From CAZCTC01 sp964501335 (lineage in GTDB: Bacteria > Chloroflexota > Anaerolineae > B4-G1 > SLSP01), in assembly GCA_964501335.1 (NCBI GenBank), contig CAZCTC010000105.1:1-21429 (forward strand): 21,429 nt of DNA. Reading direction: 5' to 3'. Within the stretch, counting starts at the first letter, position 1. Every line of letters begins with the position of its first letter. The notes under the pieces were generated by a model. It had not been told where the DNA came from, did not search any database, and was given only the letters and a program-made list of their open reading frames with translations. Made by a program: the position numbers and the translations under genes. This document shows, in pieces, positions 14,033-20,389 of the stretch.

Positions 14033-15169
14033 TTGAAACTCAAACCCATAGCCGAACAGGTGGTTGTCATCGTCGGCGCCTCCAGCGGTATCGGCCGTGA
14101 TACCGCCCTGCAATTTGCGGCCCGCGGGGCCAAAGTCGTCGCCGTGGCCCGCAGCGAAAGCGGCCTGCAAAGCCTGGTGCAGGAAATCCAACGGCAGGGC
14201 GGCGATGCCGTCTACGTCGTCGCCGATGTCGCCGAATATGATCAGGTCCAGACGATCGCCGAACAGGCCGTCACCGCCTACGGCCGCATCGATACCTGGG
14301 TCCATATGGCCGCCGTCTCCGTCTACGGCCCCCTGGAAAAGATCCCTCACGAAGAGTTCCATCGCGTCATCGAAGTCGATCTGCTGGGACAGGTCTATGG
14401 CGCCATGGTCGCCCTGCCCTATCTGAAAAAAGAGGGCCGCGGCGCCCTGATCCATATCACCTCGGTCCTCGGCAAACGCGCCGTGCCGCTTCAAAGTGCC
14501 TATGATGCCGCCAAACATGGCGTCACCGGCATGCTCGACGCCCTCCGCGTAGAACTCAAACATGAAGGCACCCCCATCTCCGTCACCAATATCCTCCCCG
14601 CCTCCATGAATACCCCCCTCTTCGACAAAGCCCGCACGCATATGGGCGTCGGCCCGCGCCCCATGCCCCCGGTCTACAACCCCAGACTGACCACCCAGGC
14701 GATCCTCTTCGCCGCCGAACACCCTCGCCGTGAAATTATCGTCGGAGGCGGCGGAAAATTCATCCTTCTGCTGGAAAAACTATGGCCCCCCCTCATCGAT
14801 GCCTACTTCCTGATGGCCGCTTACAAAGGCCAGATGACCGATCAACCCAAATCTCCCACCGCCCCCAATTCCCTCTTCAACCCCATCCAGAATCACAACC
14901 GGATTGAAGGCAATTTCACCGGCGAGGCCCGCGACTGGAGCCTTTATACCTGGCTCGAACTCCACCCGCTCGTCAAATATGCAGCCCTCGGAGCTTTGAT
15001 CGGCAGCCTTGCCACCCTGAAAATATCCGCCCTGCTCCTCTATCATAAAAAAAGAGAAAAAGAAAAACACCAGAGGCTCCGCCAGATCGGAATGTACGCC
15101 GCCCAATCGCTGCTCCTTTATTTTCTCCGCCGCCCTCAAATCATCCGACAATTGATCCGCCGCATCTGA
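14033..15169 (+). CDS. SDR-family oxidoreductase with C-terminal membrane segment
   Basis: The product is 378 aa from a TTG at 14033. That start is chosen because AGGAAAGGAG lies 8 nt upstream and the fold begins at once (LKLKPIAEQVVVIVGASSGIG); in-frame ATGs at 13931 and 13955 have no ribosome-binding site. This is a classical short-chain dehydrogenase: GASSGIG at residues 15-21 for NAD(P) binding, VVADVAEYDQV, Ser144 in HITSVLG, and the YxxxK pair Tyr157/Lys161. HMAA replaces the usual NNAG, a minor departure. The part after about residue 235 is longer than a minimal SDR and includes a hydrophobic helix (YAALGALIGSLATLKISALLLY, about 322-343) with a basic tail, so membrane association is likely. 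It is the first gene of a four-gene plus-strand operon. The substrate is unknown. Confidence 0.88.
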   Translation: MKLKPIAEQVVVIVGASSGIGRDTALQFAARGAKVVAVARSESGLQSLVQEIQRQGGDAVYVVADVAEYDQVQTIAEQAVTAYGRIDTWVHMAAVSVYGPLEKIPHEEFHRVIEVDLLGQVYGAMVALPYLKKEGRGALIHITSVLGKRAVPLQSAYDAAKHGVTGMLDALRVELKHEGTPISVTNILPASMNTPLFDKARTHMGVGPRPMPPVYNPRLTTQAILFAAEHPRREIIVGGGGKFILLLEKLWPPLIDAYFLMAAYKGQMTDQPKSPTAPNSLFNPIQNHNRIEGNFTGEARDWSLYTWLELHPLVKYAALGALIGSLATLKISALLLYHKKREKEKHQRLRQIGMYAAQSLLLYFLRRPQIIRQLIRRI

Positions 15170-15212
15170 CACTCCACCCGTGATCTTTGACATCCTTTAA
15201 AGGAGGCCCGTT

Positions 15213-16268
15213 TTGTCATTTAAAAAAGTTTTCGAGCTATTGAAAGAAACCTTCTCGGAATGGAGTAAAGACAATGCCCCGCGCCTCGCCGCCGCCCTCG
15301 CTTATTACACCGTTTTCTCCCTTCCCCCTTTGCTGCTGATCGTCATCGCCATCGCCGGGCTGGCCTTCGGCGCTCAGGCCGTCCAGGGCCAGATCGTTAA
15401 CCAGATTCAAGGACTCGTCGGCCAGACCGGCGCCGAGGCGATCCAGACCATGATCGCCGGCGCCGCCATCCAGGGCCCCGGTACCGGCATCATCGCCACG
15501 ATCCTGGGCCTCGGCGCCCTGCTCTTCGGCGCAACCGGCGTCTTTGGTCAACTGCAAGGCTCCCTCAATACCGTCTGGGAAGTCACCCCCCGCCCCAATC
15601 GCGGCATCTGGGGCTTCATCCAGGATCGTTTCCTTTCTTTTTCGATGGTATTAGGCGTCGGCTTTCTCCTGTTGGTCTCCCTGGTCATCAGCGCCGCCCT
15701 CTCGGCGATCGGGGAAGGTCTGAAAAACCTGTTTCCCCAATTCATGGCCCTCGTTCAGGTTTTCAACTTCTTGTTCTCCTTCGGGTTGATCACCCTCCTC
15801 TTTGCCATGATGTACAAATTCCTCCCCGACGCCAAAATCGCCTGGAAAGATGTCTGGATCGGCGCCGCGATCACCGCGTTGCTCTTTACTGTCGGTCGGT
15901 TCCTCCTCGGGCTCTACCTGGGCAACAGCAATGTCATCTCCACCTACGGAGCCGCCGGATCGCTGGTACTGATCCTTTTGTGGATCTATTACTCAGCCCA
16001 AATCCTCTTGCTGGGCGCCGAATTCACCCAGGTCTACGCCCGCCGCTATGGTTCCTACATCACAGAAGAAAACAAGCCTGCCCCCGCCCCCCAACCGGTC
16101 ACCGCAACCGCAGAACCAACCCCGGCACCCAATCTTCGCCCGGGCCCCGCTCACCCGAAACGCCCCGGCAACCTTGAATCCTCGCCCGAATATATCATCG
16201 GCATGCTGGGATTTATCCTCGGCGCAATCCTGGGCGCCATCTTCGGCACCCGCGAACGAAAATCTTAG
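15213..16268 (+). CDS. YihY/BrkB-family inner membrane protein
   Basis: The product is 351 aa starting at TTG (15213), with AAAGGAGG at 15199-15206 in front. Family hallmarks are the N-terminal DNAPRLAAALAYYTVFSLPPLLL and the C-terminal STYGAAGSLVLILLWIYYSAQILLLGAEFTQVYARRYG. Six membrane helices fall at about 33-54, 92-113, 143-165, 183-203, 214-236 and 246-270. Members were once called ribonuclease BN but are now regarded as membrane proteins of uncertain, possibly transport, function. A Pro/Ala-rich tail (288-320) is followed by an extra glycine-zipper helix (YIIGMLGFILGAILGAIFG, 327-345), which is not part of the core family and may mediate oligomerisation. It lies 43 bp downstream of the SDR gene and 20 bp upstream of the SRPBCC gene. 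Confidence 0.9.
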   Translation: MSFKKVFELLKETFSEWSKDNAPRLAAALAYYTVFSLPPLLLIVIAIAGLAFGAQAVQGQIVNQIQGLVGQTGAEAIQTMIAGAAIQGPGTGIIATILGLGALLFGATGVFGQLQGSLNTVWEVTPRPNRGIWGFIQDRFLSFSMVLGVGFLLLVSLVISAALSAIGEGLKNLFPQFMALVQVFNFLFSFGLITLLFAMMYKFLPDAKIAWKDVWIGAAITALLFTVGRFLLGLYLGNSNVISTYGAAGSLVLILLWIYYSAQILLLGAEFTQVYARRYGSYITEENKPAPAPQPVTATAEPTPAPNLRPGPAHPKRPGNLESSPEYIIGMLGFILGAILGAIFGTRERKS

Positions 16269-16288
16269 TCAACTTAAGGAAGGAAAAA

Positions 16289-17023
16289 ATGGAACTCACC
16301 AATATATGGAATGATGATGTTAATGTAGGAAAGAACGAACGCCGGATCTCAAGCGTCGCCGGCGGCGCGTTGCTCTACTATGGTCTGAAACGGGGCAAAC
16401 CCGCCGGCCTGCTGATGGCCCTGCTGGGCGGCGAACTTCTCTACAGCAGCATCACCGGCCACAACCCAATTTATGCCGCCATGGGAGTCAACACGGCCAA
16501 AGAAAGACTCCGTCAGACGGCCGGCGTCCCCCATGAAAACGGTGTCAAAACCGAAGAAACCGTCGTCATCAACTGCCCCCCCAACCAGCTCTACAAGTTC
16601 TGGCGCAATTTCGAAAACCTCGCCGTCCTGATGCCCCACATCGAATCCATCAAAAACATTGACGAAAAGGTCTCCCACTGGGTGGTCAAAGGCCCCCACC
16701 ACACCCCGCTGCAATGGACCTGCGAAGTGATCAACGATATCGAAAATTCACTCATCGCCTGGCGCTCCCTCCCCGGCTCGGATATCAATCAGGCCGGCTC
16801 CATCCTCTTTGAAAACATGCCCAATAACCGCGGCACCAAAGTCACCGTCGCTATCCGCTACATTCCGCCCGCCGGCCCGGTGGGCCAGGCAACGGTCCGC
16901 CTCACCGGCCGCGATCCCCTCTTCCAAATCGCCCAAAGCCTTCGTAAATTCAAACAATTGATGGAAACAGGAGAAATCGCCACGACCACAGGCCAGCCGA
17001 CCGGATCCCCCCAGGAACCTTAA
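16289..17023 (+). CDS. DUF2892/YgaP-like membrane domain fused to SRPBCC domain
   Basis: The product is 244 aa with a strong AAGGAAGG site before the ATG. Residues about 10-66 (VNVGKNERRISSVAGGALLYYGLKRG ... GLLMALLGGELLYSSITGH) match the two-helix YgaP-like transmembrane domain (DUF2892). Residues about 88-228 form an SRPBCC/polyketide-cyclase-like domain: VVINCPPNQLYKFWRNFENLAVLMPHIESI, VVKGP, LIAWRSLPGSDINQAGSILFE, GTKVTVAIRYIPP. SRPBCC domains bind hydrophobic ligands in a deep pocket; here the cup would be held at the cytoplasmic face. Tight spacing to its neighbours (20 bp and 5 bp) indicates cotranscription with the YihY and dehydrogenase genes. A lipid or quinone-like ligand is inference. 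The C-terminal end is Thr/Pro/Gly-rich and probably disordered. Confidence 0.88.
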   Translation: MELTNIWNDDVNVGKNERRISSVAGGALLYYGLKRGKPAGLLMALLGGELLYSSITGHNPIYAAMGVNTAKERLRQTAGVPHENGVKTEETVVINCPPNQLYKFWRNFENLAVLMPHIESIKNIDEKVSHWVVKGPHHTPLQWTCEVINDIENSLIAWRSLPGSDINQAGSILFENMPNNRGTKVTVAIRYIPPAGPVGQATVRLTGRDPLFQIAQSLRKFKQLMETGEIATTTGQPTGSPQEP

Positions 17024-17028
17024 TCAAA

Positions 17029-18201
17029 ATGAAAGCCGTATGCTGGTTCGGAAAAAACGATGTACGCGTCGAGCATGTCCCGGAGCCCGAAATTCTCAAC
17101 CCGCACGATGCCGTCATCAAAATCACCTCCACCGCCATCTGCGGATCGGACCTGCACCTCTACGACGGTTACATTCCCACCATGAAACAGGGGGATATCC
17201 TGGGTCATGAATTCATGGGCGAAGTGGTCCAGGTCGGCACCGATGTGACCAATATCAAACCGGGCGACCGCGTCGTCGTTCCCTTCACGATCTCCTGCGG
17301 CCAATGCTTCTTCTGCCAGCGCCAGCTCTGGTCACTCTGCGACAACACCAACCCCAATGCCGGCATGGCCAATACGGTCTACGGCCACTCGCCGGCTGGA
17401 ATTTACGGTTATTCCCATCTGATGGGAGGTTACGCCGGCGGCCAGGCCGAATATGTCCGCGTCCCCTTCGCCAACATCGGCCCCCTGAAAATCCCCGACG
17501 GCATTCCCGATGAAAAAGTCCTCTTCATCAGCGACGTGCTCGCCACAGCCTACATGGCGGCCGAAAACGGCGGCATTCTGCCCGGCGATACGGTCGCAGT
17601 CTGGGGCTGTGGGCCGGTCGGCCTGTTGACCCTGCAATGCGCCGCCCTCCTGGGCGCCGCCCGATTGATCGCCATCGACCGGGTCCCCGAACGCCTCGAA
17701 ACCGCCCATACTCGCTGCAATGCCGAAACCATCAACGATGCCAAAGAAAATGTCCTCGAAGTCTTGAACACCCTGACCGGCGGCCAGGGCCCCGATGTCT
17801 GCATTGAGGCGGTGGGGATGGAAGCCCACGGCCGCGGGTTGACCGATCTATACGACCGGGCCGCCCAAAAAGTCCGCCTGCAGACCGGCCGCCCCACAGC
17901 CCTCCGCCAGGCGATCATCGCCTGCCGCAAAGGAGGCAATATCTCAGTAGCCGGGGTTTTCGGCGGTTTTGTCGATAAGATCCCTATGGGGGCCGCCTTC
18001 AACAAAAGCCTCTCCTTTAAAATGGGGCAGACCCATGTCCCGCGCTATATGCAGCTGCTCCTGAACCATATCATGCAGAACACCCTGGACCCCTCTTTCA
18101 TCATCACCCACACCCTTCCGCTGGAGGAAGCTCCCTGGGCCTACGAAATCTTCAAACACAAAGAAGACGGCTGTATCAAGGTCGTGCTTAAACCTTCCTA
18201 G
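17029..18201 (+). CDS. Zinc-dependent alcohol dehydrogenase, formaldehyde-dismutase/dehydrogenase type
   Basis: The product is a 390-aa medium-chain dehydrogenase. Catalytic zinc ligands are Cys38 (ICGSDLH), His60 (GHEFMGE) and probably an Asp in FISDVLATAY (residue 169), as in glutathione-independent formaldehyde dehydrogenases. Structural-zinc cysteines are 90, 93, 96 and 104. The Rossmann motif is GCGPVG (193-198), and Asp217 at the end of the next strand favours NAD over NADP. The length and the extra segment after the structural zinc loop (NTVYGHSPAGIYGYSHLMGGYAGGQAEYVRVP) agree with that subgroup, which oxidises or dismutates small aldehydes and alcohols; the true substrate is not known. 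The start lies 5 bp after the SRPBCC stop, with AGGAA about 13 nt upstream. It is the last gene of the operon, followed by a terminator. Confidence 0.92.
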   Translation: MKAVCWFGKNDVRVEHVPEPEILNPHDAVIKITSTAICGSDLHLYDGYIPTMKQGDILGHEFMGEVVQVGTDVTNIKPGDRVVVPFTISCGQCFFCQRQLWSLCDNTNPNAGMANTVYGHSPAGIYGYSHLMGGYAGGQAEYVRVPFANIGPLKIPDGIPDEKVLFISDVLATAYMAAENGGILPGDTVAVWGCGPVGLLTLQCAALLGAARLIAIDRVPERLETAHTRCNAETINDAKENVLEVLNTLTGGQGPDVCIEAVGMEAHGRGLTDLYDRAAQKVRLQTGRPTALRQAIIACRKGGNISVAGVFGGFVDKIPMGAAFNKSLSFKMGQTHVPRYMQLLLNHIMQNTLDPSFIITHTLPLEEAPWAYEIFKHKEDGCIKVVLKPS

Positions 18202-18216
18202 CCGCTGATTCAATCC

Positions 18217-18261
18217 ATAAAATTCCCGCGCACCCTCCAGGAAGGCGCGCGGGAATTTTAT
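18217..18261. terminator. Bidirectional terminator between dehydrogenase and HAD genes
   Basis: ATAAAATTCCCGCGC (18217-18231) pairs perfectly with GCGCGGGAATTTTAT (18247-18261), 15 bp with a 15-nt loop. A-rich and T-rich ends suit both strands. It sits between two convergent genes. Confidence 0.85.
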
Positions 18262-18273
18262 AAAACCCCGGCA

Positions 18274-18900
18274 TCAAATCAGTTTCCGCGTCAATTCCTC
18301 AATCGAATCGAAAAACTCCGTCGGCCCGTGGGCCAGCAAAGCCTCAAACCGCGTGTACCCCCAGGCCACCGCCCCAAAGGCAATGTGTACCTCATGTGCG
18401 GCCTGAATATCCCTAATCTCATCACCGATGTAAATCGTCTCGCTGGCCGACACCCCGCTGCACTGCAACACCTTCTTCAACTTCGAGGCCTTGCCGAAAG
18501 CGGACACCCCACACTCAAAAAAGCTGATCTGCTGCGAAACTTCAGGCCCCAGAACCTGCCGGATATTTTCCAAAGCATTGGAACTCACCAGCGAGAGAAT
18601 CATCCCGTTCTCGGCCAGAGCGGCCAGTTGCGCTCCCACACCGTCAAACATGGGAATCTGCTCGATATCCGCCGCCATCCAATTCCAGATATCTCTGGCA
18701 ATCAGCGGCATCTTCCACATTGGCACATTGAACAACTTCATCATCTTCTGAATATCGTTGTTCCGTAACGACTCGATCTCATTGCGGTCGATCCGCCGGA
18801 CATGATGCTTATCCGCCAGTTGATCTGAAATATTGATAAACCAGGGCAGCGTATTGGCCAGCGTGCCGTCAAAATCAAAAATAGCCAGCTTATATTTCAT
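18274..18900 (-). CDS. HAD-superfamily phosphatase (phosphoglycolate phosphatase-like)
   Basis: The product is a 208-aa soluble hydrolase. Motif I is FDFDGTLANT with nucleophile Asp9 and acid/base Asp11; motif II is SLVSSN with Ser106; a lysine around 137-142 supplies motif III; motif IV is IYIGDEIRDIQAAHE with Asp160 and Asp164. An alpha-helical cap (about 18-85) sits between motifs I and II, as in Gph-type phosphatases, and the length is normal. The substrate is probably a small phosphate ester; phosphoglycolate is only the family default. GAGGAGG directly precedes the ATG. It is a single gene convergent with the dehydrogenase, and its upstream side is a large repeat island. Confidence 0.9.
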   Translation of the reverse strand: MKYKLAIFDFDGTLANTLPWFINISDQLADKHHVRRIDRNEIESLRNNDIQKMMKLFNVPMWKMPLIARDIWNWMAADIEQIPMFDGVGAQLAALAENGMILSLVSSNALENIRQVLGPEVSQQISFFECGVSAFGKASKLKKVLQCSGVSASETIYIGDEIRDIQAAHEVHIAFGAVAWGYTRFEALLAHGPTEFFDSIEELTRKLI

Positions 18901-19006
18901 CGTTGCCTCCTCACAGGAGTTTTTTGGCCCCTATTTTCTCACACCGGGCCCGGAAAAGCAATCGGCATCTGCCTTGAAAATAGACCGTCGCGAAAAAACT
19001 CCTCCA

Positions 19007-19024
19007 GCGGCCACATCGGGCCGC
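19007..19024. repeat. GCGGCC/GGCCGC hairpin within GTAGGGGCGGCCC-type repeat
   Basis: GCGGCC (19007-19012) pairs with GGCCGC (19019-19024). On the minus strand the region reads CGTAGGGGCGGCCCGATGTG, a sequence style I recall from dispersed repeats of several bacterial phyla. The assignment is from memory of the motif. Confidence 0.5.
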
Positions 19025-19161
19025 CCCTACGCGAACACCGCCAAGGTAGGGACAGGTGGGCGCCCTCTCGCCTGAAAACCATTTTCATCCTTCGGGGTGC
19101 CGCCCCCGGCATGACTTTCTGTCCTGAAAACAGGCTTCGCTGGCCCTCATATCCCCCCTGC

Positions 19162-19201
19162 CCCCCTTTTCTCCCAAAGACGCAGATGGGAGAAAAGGGG
19201 G
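19162..19201. repeat. 15-bp perfect C/T-rich inverted repeat
   Basis: CCCCCTTTTCTCCCA (19162-19176) and TGGGAGAAAAGGGGG (19187-19201) enclose AAGACGCAGA. It directly precedes CAGA-loop hairpin copy 7 and seems to take the place of the usual GAGAGAG leader. Confidence 0.85.
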
Positions 19202-19214
19202 AATTTGGTTTTTT

Positions 19215-19252
19215 GGGGAATTTGCACGCCTCAGAAGGCGTGCAAATTCCCC
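19215..19252. repeat. CAGA-loop hairpin, copy 7
   Basis: Left arm GGGGAATTTGCACGCCT (19215-19231), loop CAGA, right arm AGGCGTGCAAATTCCCC (19236-19252), a perfect 17-bp stem. The outer arm differs from the ATGTTTT group but the loop is the same. Confidence 0.9.
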
Positions 19253-19319
19253 CTGCCCCTTTTTGTCGCATTGCATTGACAGGCGCCTTCTTAAACCCTG
19301 AAAGGGTGGTTTAGGTAAG

Positions 19320-19338
19320 CCTGGGATGAAATCCCAGG
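19320..19338. repeat. CCTGGG-type hairpin, copy 2
   Basis: CCTGGGAT-GAA-ATCCCAGG is a perfect 8-bp stem. Relative to the copy at 11482 both arms have changed together while the GAA loop is kept. Confidence 0.8.
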
Positions 19339-19509
19339 AAACCAAACCGGACAAACCATTTTCATCCTTCGGGGTGCCGCCCCCCCTGCATGGCCTTCTG
19401 TCCTGAAAATAGGGCTCTATGGCATGGCTCCGGCCTCATAGCGTCCCGCAAATGGCCCTTTCCCCGTAAAACACGACGCGCTGGATCGGAAGAGAGAGTT
19501 TTTTTGTTT

Positions 19510-19545
19510 ATGTTTTGGTGCGCCTCAGAAGGCGCACCAAAACAT
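19510..19545. repeat. CAGA-loop hairpin, copy 8
   Basis: Left arm ATGTTTTGGTGCGCCT (19510-19525), loop CAGA, right arm AGGCGCACCAAAACAT (19530-19545), a perfect 16-bp stem with the GAGAGAG plus T-tract leader and CATGGCCTTTTCCAGA trailer. Confidence 0.9.
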
Positions 19546-19716
19546 GGCCTTTTCCAGAACCGCACAGGCGACGCAGGCTGTCTACTGTCTACTTGCTACT
19601 GTCTACTTCCGCTGAATTTTCATCCTTCGGGGTGCCGCCTCGCCTTGTAGCGTCCCGCACAGGACCCTTTCCCCGTAAGCTGCGCCGCGCAGGATAGGGA
19701 GAGAGTTTTTTTGTTG

Positions 19717-19752
19717 ATGTTTTGGTGCGCATCAGAATGCGCACAAAAACAT
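19717..19752. repeat. CAGA-loop hairpin, copy 9
   Basis: Left arm ATGTTTTGGTGCGCAT (19717-19732), loop CAGA, right arm ATGCGCACAAAAACAT (19737-19752). The stem is 16 bp with a single mismatch (C to A), the only unpaired change seen in the full-length copies. Confidence 0.85.
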
Positions 19753-19782
19753 AGGCCTTTTCTTCCCTTTACGTTTTAGAAA

Positions 19783-20358
19783 TCATCCCTCAATCTCAAA
19801 GACAAACCGGCAGGGCCGGGTCGCCTTGCTCTCCAGCGCCGAAGAAAGCACCGCCCGCGTCGTCAGCTTCTTTCCCAACGCAATCTGATAGTGATACCGG
19901 AAATGCCCCGCGCAGCAATAACAATAAGTAATCGACGGCGGCTCCGCGAGCACCTGCCCCTCGAAGACCGGGCAGGGACAGGGAAAACCACCTTCAGCAC
20001 CAATCCCCGCCGTGATCGTCCCATCCTCATTCAAAACCGGATTCCCCATATAGGTAACCAACCGCAGCGCTGCCAGCTTTGCTTCCAGGCTATCGGCAGC
20101 ATGTTCCCGGGCCAGCTTCTGCATCGCCTTCAACCGCCAGCCGCCCTTCGAGCAGGCGCAAGCATCCCGGATCGCCTGGCAGGTCTCCAAAGGCAGTGCC
20201 GCCTCCATTCGCACTATCGCCTGACAGAAAAATTCCGCCCGTTTCTCCTTGGGCAATTTATCCGTGAGCTTCTCATAGCCGTTCATGATCTCAGCCACCG
20301 TCGTTTCGTCGATTTGCAGCAATTCCAGAGCATCCTTGAATCGTTGAACAGCCGTCAT
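19783..20358 (-). CDS. Cysteine-rich hypothetical protein
   Basis: The product is 191 aa from the ATG at 20358, which lies 7 nt from AGGAGG; a GTG at 20361 is also in frame but sits only 4 nt from it. I do not recognise the family with confidence. The N-terminal two thirds are helical (AVQRFKDALELLQIDETTVAEIM). Cysteines cluster as DACACSKGGW (about 66-74), GGFPCPCPVFEG and ITYCYCCAGHFRYHYQ, a pattern that could bind a metal or an Fe-S cluster. The GxCPCPV...YCYCCxGHFR layout suggests a conserved redox or metal-binding core of an uncharacterised family. It starts 31 bp after the stop of the FGE-like gene, so the two are probably cotranscribed. Confidence 0.7.
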   Translation of the reverse strand: MTAVQRFKDALELLQIDETTVAEIMNGYEKLTDKLPKEKRAEFFCQAIVRMEAALPLETCQAIRDACACSKGGWRLKAMQKLAREHAADSLEAKLAALRLVTYMGNPVLNEDGTITAGIGAEGGFPCPCPVFEGQVLAEPPSITYCYCCAGHFRYHYQIALGKKLTTRAVLSSALESKATRPCRFVFEIEG

Positions 20359-20389
20359 CACTATCCTCCTGTCTTGAAAATAACTTACC

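Larger units (their letters stand above)
18901..19782. repeat. Large composite intergenic repeat island 4
   Basis: This 882-bp non-coding stretch is a mosaic. Three successive units each start with a TTCGGGGTGCCGCC box (19081, 19358, 19616). Two of these continue through a TTCTGTCCTGAAAA box. Hairpins lie at 19007-19024 (GCGGCC/GGCCGC), 19162-19201, 19215-19252, 19295-19307 (ACCCT-GAA-AGGGT), 19320-19338, 19510-19545 and 19717-19752. CTGTCTACT mini-repeats are at 19579-19608. It starts with a CTGCCTTGAAAATAG box near 18968. No open frame here looks like a protein; the translations change identity with each repeat copy. Confidence 0.85.

Noticed and set aside
18901..19782. CRISPR array in the repeat-rich region
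   Set aside because: Repeats are long, mosaic and palindromic with no regular 30-40 bp spacing or unique spacers, and no cas gene is present.
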